Source: Methanomicrobiales archaeon (GTDB lineage: Archaea > Halobacteriota > Methanomicrobia > Methanomicrobiales > Methanoculleaceae). From it: a stretch of DNA of 5,371 bases. The stretch spans positions 1 through 5,371 of the forward strand of contig JAGVUK010000133.1 in the NCBI GenBank assembly GCA_019136335.1. The letters run 5' to 3'. This document shows, in pieces, positions 4,540 through 5,371 of this stretch; position 1 is the stretch's first letter; every line of letters starts with the position of its first letter. The notes below the pieces were generated by a model, which searched no databases, was not told the DNA's origin, and worked only from the letters and a program-made list of their open reading frames with translations. The translations under genes were made by a program, and so were the position numbers.

Positions 4540-5371
4540 TCAGTACGTCGCAAGGTAGCGTTCGAGCTCCCAGGGGTGGACCGCCGCCCGGTAGGACTCC
4601 CACTCGGCCTGTGCAACGCTCGTGAGGGCGTCGACGACATGGGGGCCGAGCGCCGTGCAGATGAGGTCGTCGGCGAGCAGGGCCTGGTGGGCCGCGTAGA
4701 GGTCCCCGGGAAGCGTCTCGATCCCGGCTTGGTCCCGCTCGGCAGCCGTCATGTGGTAGATGTTCCTGTCGGCGCCGGCCGGAGGCTCGATCTTCTCCCG
4801 GACACCCTCCATCCCCGCGGCAAGCATCGCGGCAAAAGCAAGGTAGGGGTTGCAGGTCGGGTCGGGGCTCCGGAACTCGGCCCGGGTGCTGTTGCCGCGG
4901 GGCGCCGGAACCCTGACGAGGGCCGAGCGGTTGCTTGCGCTCCAGCTGACGTAGCAGGGCGCCTCGTAGCCGGGGACGAGCCTCTTATAAGAGTTGATCG
5001 TCGGGTTCGCGACCCGGGTGACGGCCTTGGCGTGCCGGAGGAGGCCGCCGACGAAGTGCATGCAGGTCTCGGAGAGCTGCAGGGGAGCCTCCGGGTCATA
5101 GAACGCGTTCGCCCCATCCCTTTCGAGCGAGCAGTTGGTGTGCATCCCGCTCCCGTTGATGCCGTAGACCGGTTTTGCCATGAACGACGCGTGCAGGCCG
5201 CGCATCAGCGCCATCGTCTTGACCGCGAACTTGAACGTGATGACGTTGTCTGCGGTATGGAGGGCGTCGCTGTACTTGAAGTCGATCTCGTGCTGGCTCT
5301 CCGCGACCTCGTGGTGGGACGCCTCGATCTCGAACCCCATCTCGGTGAGGGCGATGATGATCTCGCGCCGG
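4540..5371 (-). CDS. glnA: Glutamine synthetase type I, C-terminal 276 residues (5' end outside the window)
   Basis: The enzyme makes glutamine from glutamate, ammonia and ATP in the cytoplasm and acts as a homododecamer. The frame stays open to the window edge (RREIIIALTE precedes the Met at 5340), so about 165 N-terminal residues are missing. Counting from that Met, the catalytic domain shows EASHHEVAESQHEID (6-20) and the ATP-binding signature KPVYGINGSGMHTNCS (56-71). It also shows the flexible loop NSYKRLVPGYEAP (116-128), which carries the catalytic Glu, then NRSALVRVP (137-145) and EFRSPDPTCNPYLAFAA (155-171). It ends in the family-typical HPWELERYLATY. Where adenylylated GSI-beta enzymes have NLYDLPPEE, this one has NIYHMTAAE (193-201), so it looks like the GSI-alpha type, which is controlled by feedback inhibition and regulatory proteins rather than adenylylation. 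All visible active-site motifs are intact. A 264-nt gap separates it from the HEAT genes downstream on the same strand. Confidence 0.95.
   Translation of the reverse strand, partial: RREIIIALTEMGFEIEASHHEVAESQHEIDFKYSDALHTADNVITFKFAVKTMALMRGLHASFMAKPVYGINGSGMHTNCSLERDGANAFYDPEAPLQLSETCMHFVGGLLRHAKAVTRVANPTINSYKRLVPGYEAPCYVSWSASNRSALVRVPAPRGNSTRAEFRSPDPTCNPYLAFAAMLAAGMEGVREKIEPPAGADRNIYHMTAAERDQAGIETLPGDLYAAHQALLADDLICTALGPHVVDALTSVAQAEWESYRAAVHPWELERYLATY

Noticed and set aside
4328..4640. Several short ORFs on both strands between the HEAT gene and glutamine synthetase
   Set aside because: They overlap one another and the end of glutamine synthetase, lack recognisable motifs, and coincide with the hairpin and repeat region.
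4982..4993. 12-nt palindrome CTCTTATAAGAG with a TATA-like core
   Set aside because: It lies inside glutamine synthetase and encodes the conserved SYKR of the active-site loop. The palindrome is likely a coincidence of codon use, with no gene positioned to use it as a promoter.
1..5371. CRISPR array, transposase, tRNA, rRNA or a toxin-antitoxin or defence system
   Set aside because: No regularly spaced repeats, terminal inverted repeats, transposase motifs, cloverleaf structures or defence-family motifs were found. The two small HEAT genes do not have toxin-antitoxin features.

Overview
The window is GC-rich DNA that most resembles a methanogenic euryarchaeon of the order Methanomicrobiales, probably Methanoculleus or a close relative. 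The signs are a textbook archaeal BRE/TATA promoter in front of one gene, Shine-Dalgarno-led starts, an archaeal/Gram-positive-like type I glutamine synthetase and small HEAT-repeat proteins of the kind common in these genomes. The genus is a judgement from recognition, not a search result.

Layout. (1) Bases 1-2140, + strand: a type IIA (SERCA-like) P-type cation ATPase, probably a calcium pump. It is entered part-way through and broken near base 385. About 29 nt seem to be missing just before the phosphorylation motif DKTGT, which shifts the frame and leaves an N-terminal piece (1-387) and a C-terminal piece (386-2140). (2) Bases 2141-2338: a non-coding gap with a hairpin, a T-tract, a weak TATA-like element and a possible 27-codon leader ORF that overlaps the next start. 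(3) Bases 2339-3619, + strand: an intact ArsB/NhaD/P-protein-type ion transporter. (4) Bases 3630-4274, - strand: two tandem paralogous genes for roughly 90-residue HEAT-repeat proteins. The downstream one has its own strong promoter in the gap between them. (5) Bases 4275-4539: an intergenic stretch full of small hairpins and short repeats, probably a dispersed intergenic repeat. (6) Bases 4540-5371, - strand: the C-terminal 276 residues of glutamine synthetase I; the start lies beyond the right edge.

How the genes relate. The ATPase and the transporter both move ions across the membrane but are separated by a probable transcription boundary, so a shared operon is not shown. The transporter and the HEAT pair converge with only 10 nt between their stop codons. 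Glutamine synthetase is the nitrogen-assimilation enzyme and lies upstream of the HEAT pair on the same strand, but a 264-nt gap with a T-rich tract argues for separate transcripts. I see no mobile element, CRISPR array, tRNA or rRNA, and no convincing new multi-gene system. The items most worth a second look are the ATPase lesion, the HEAT duplication and the structured intergenic region.
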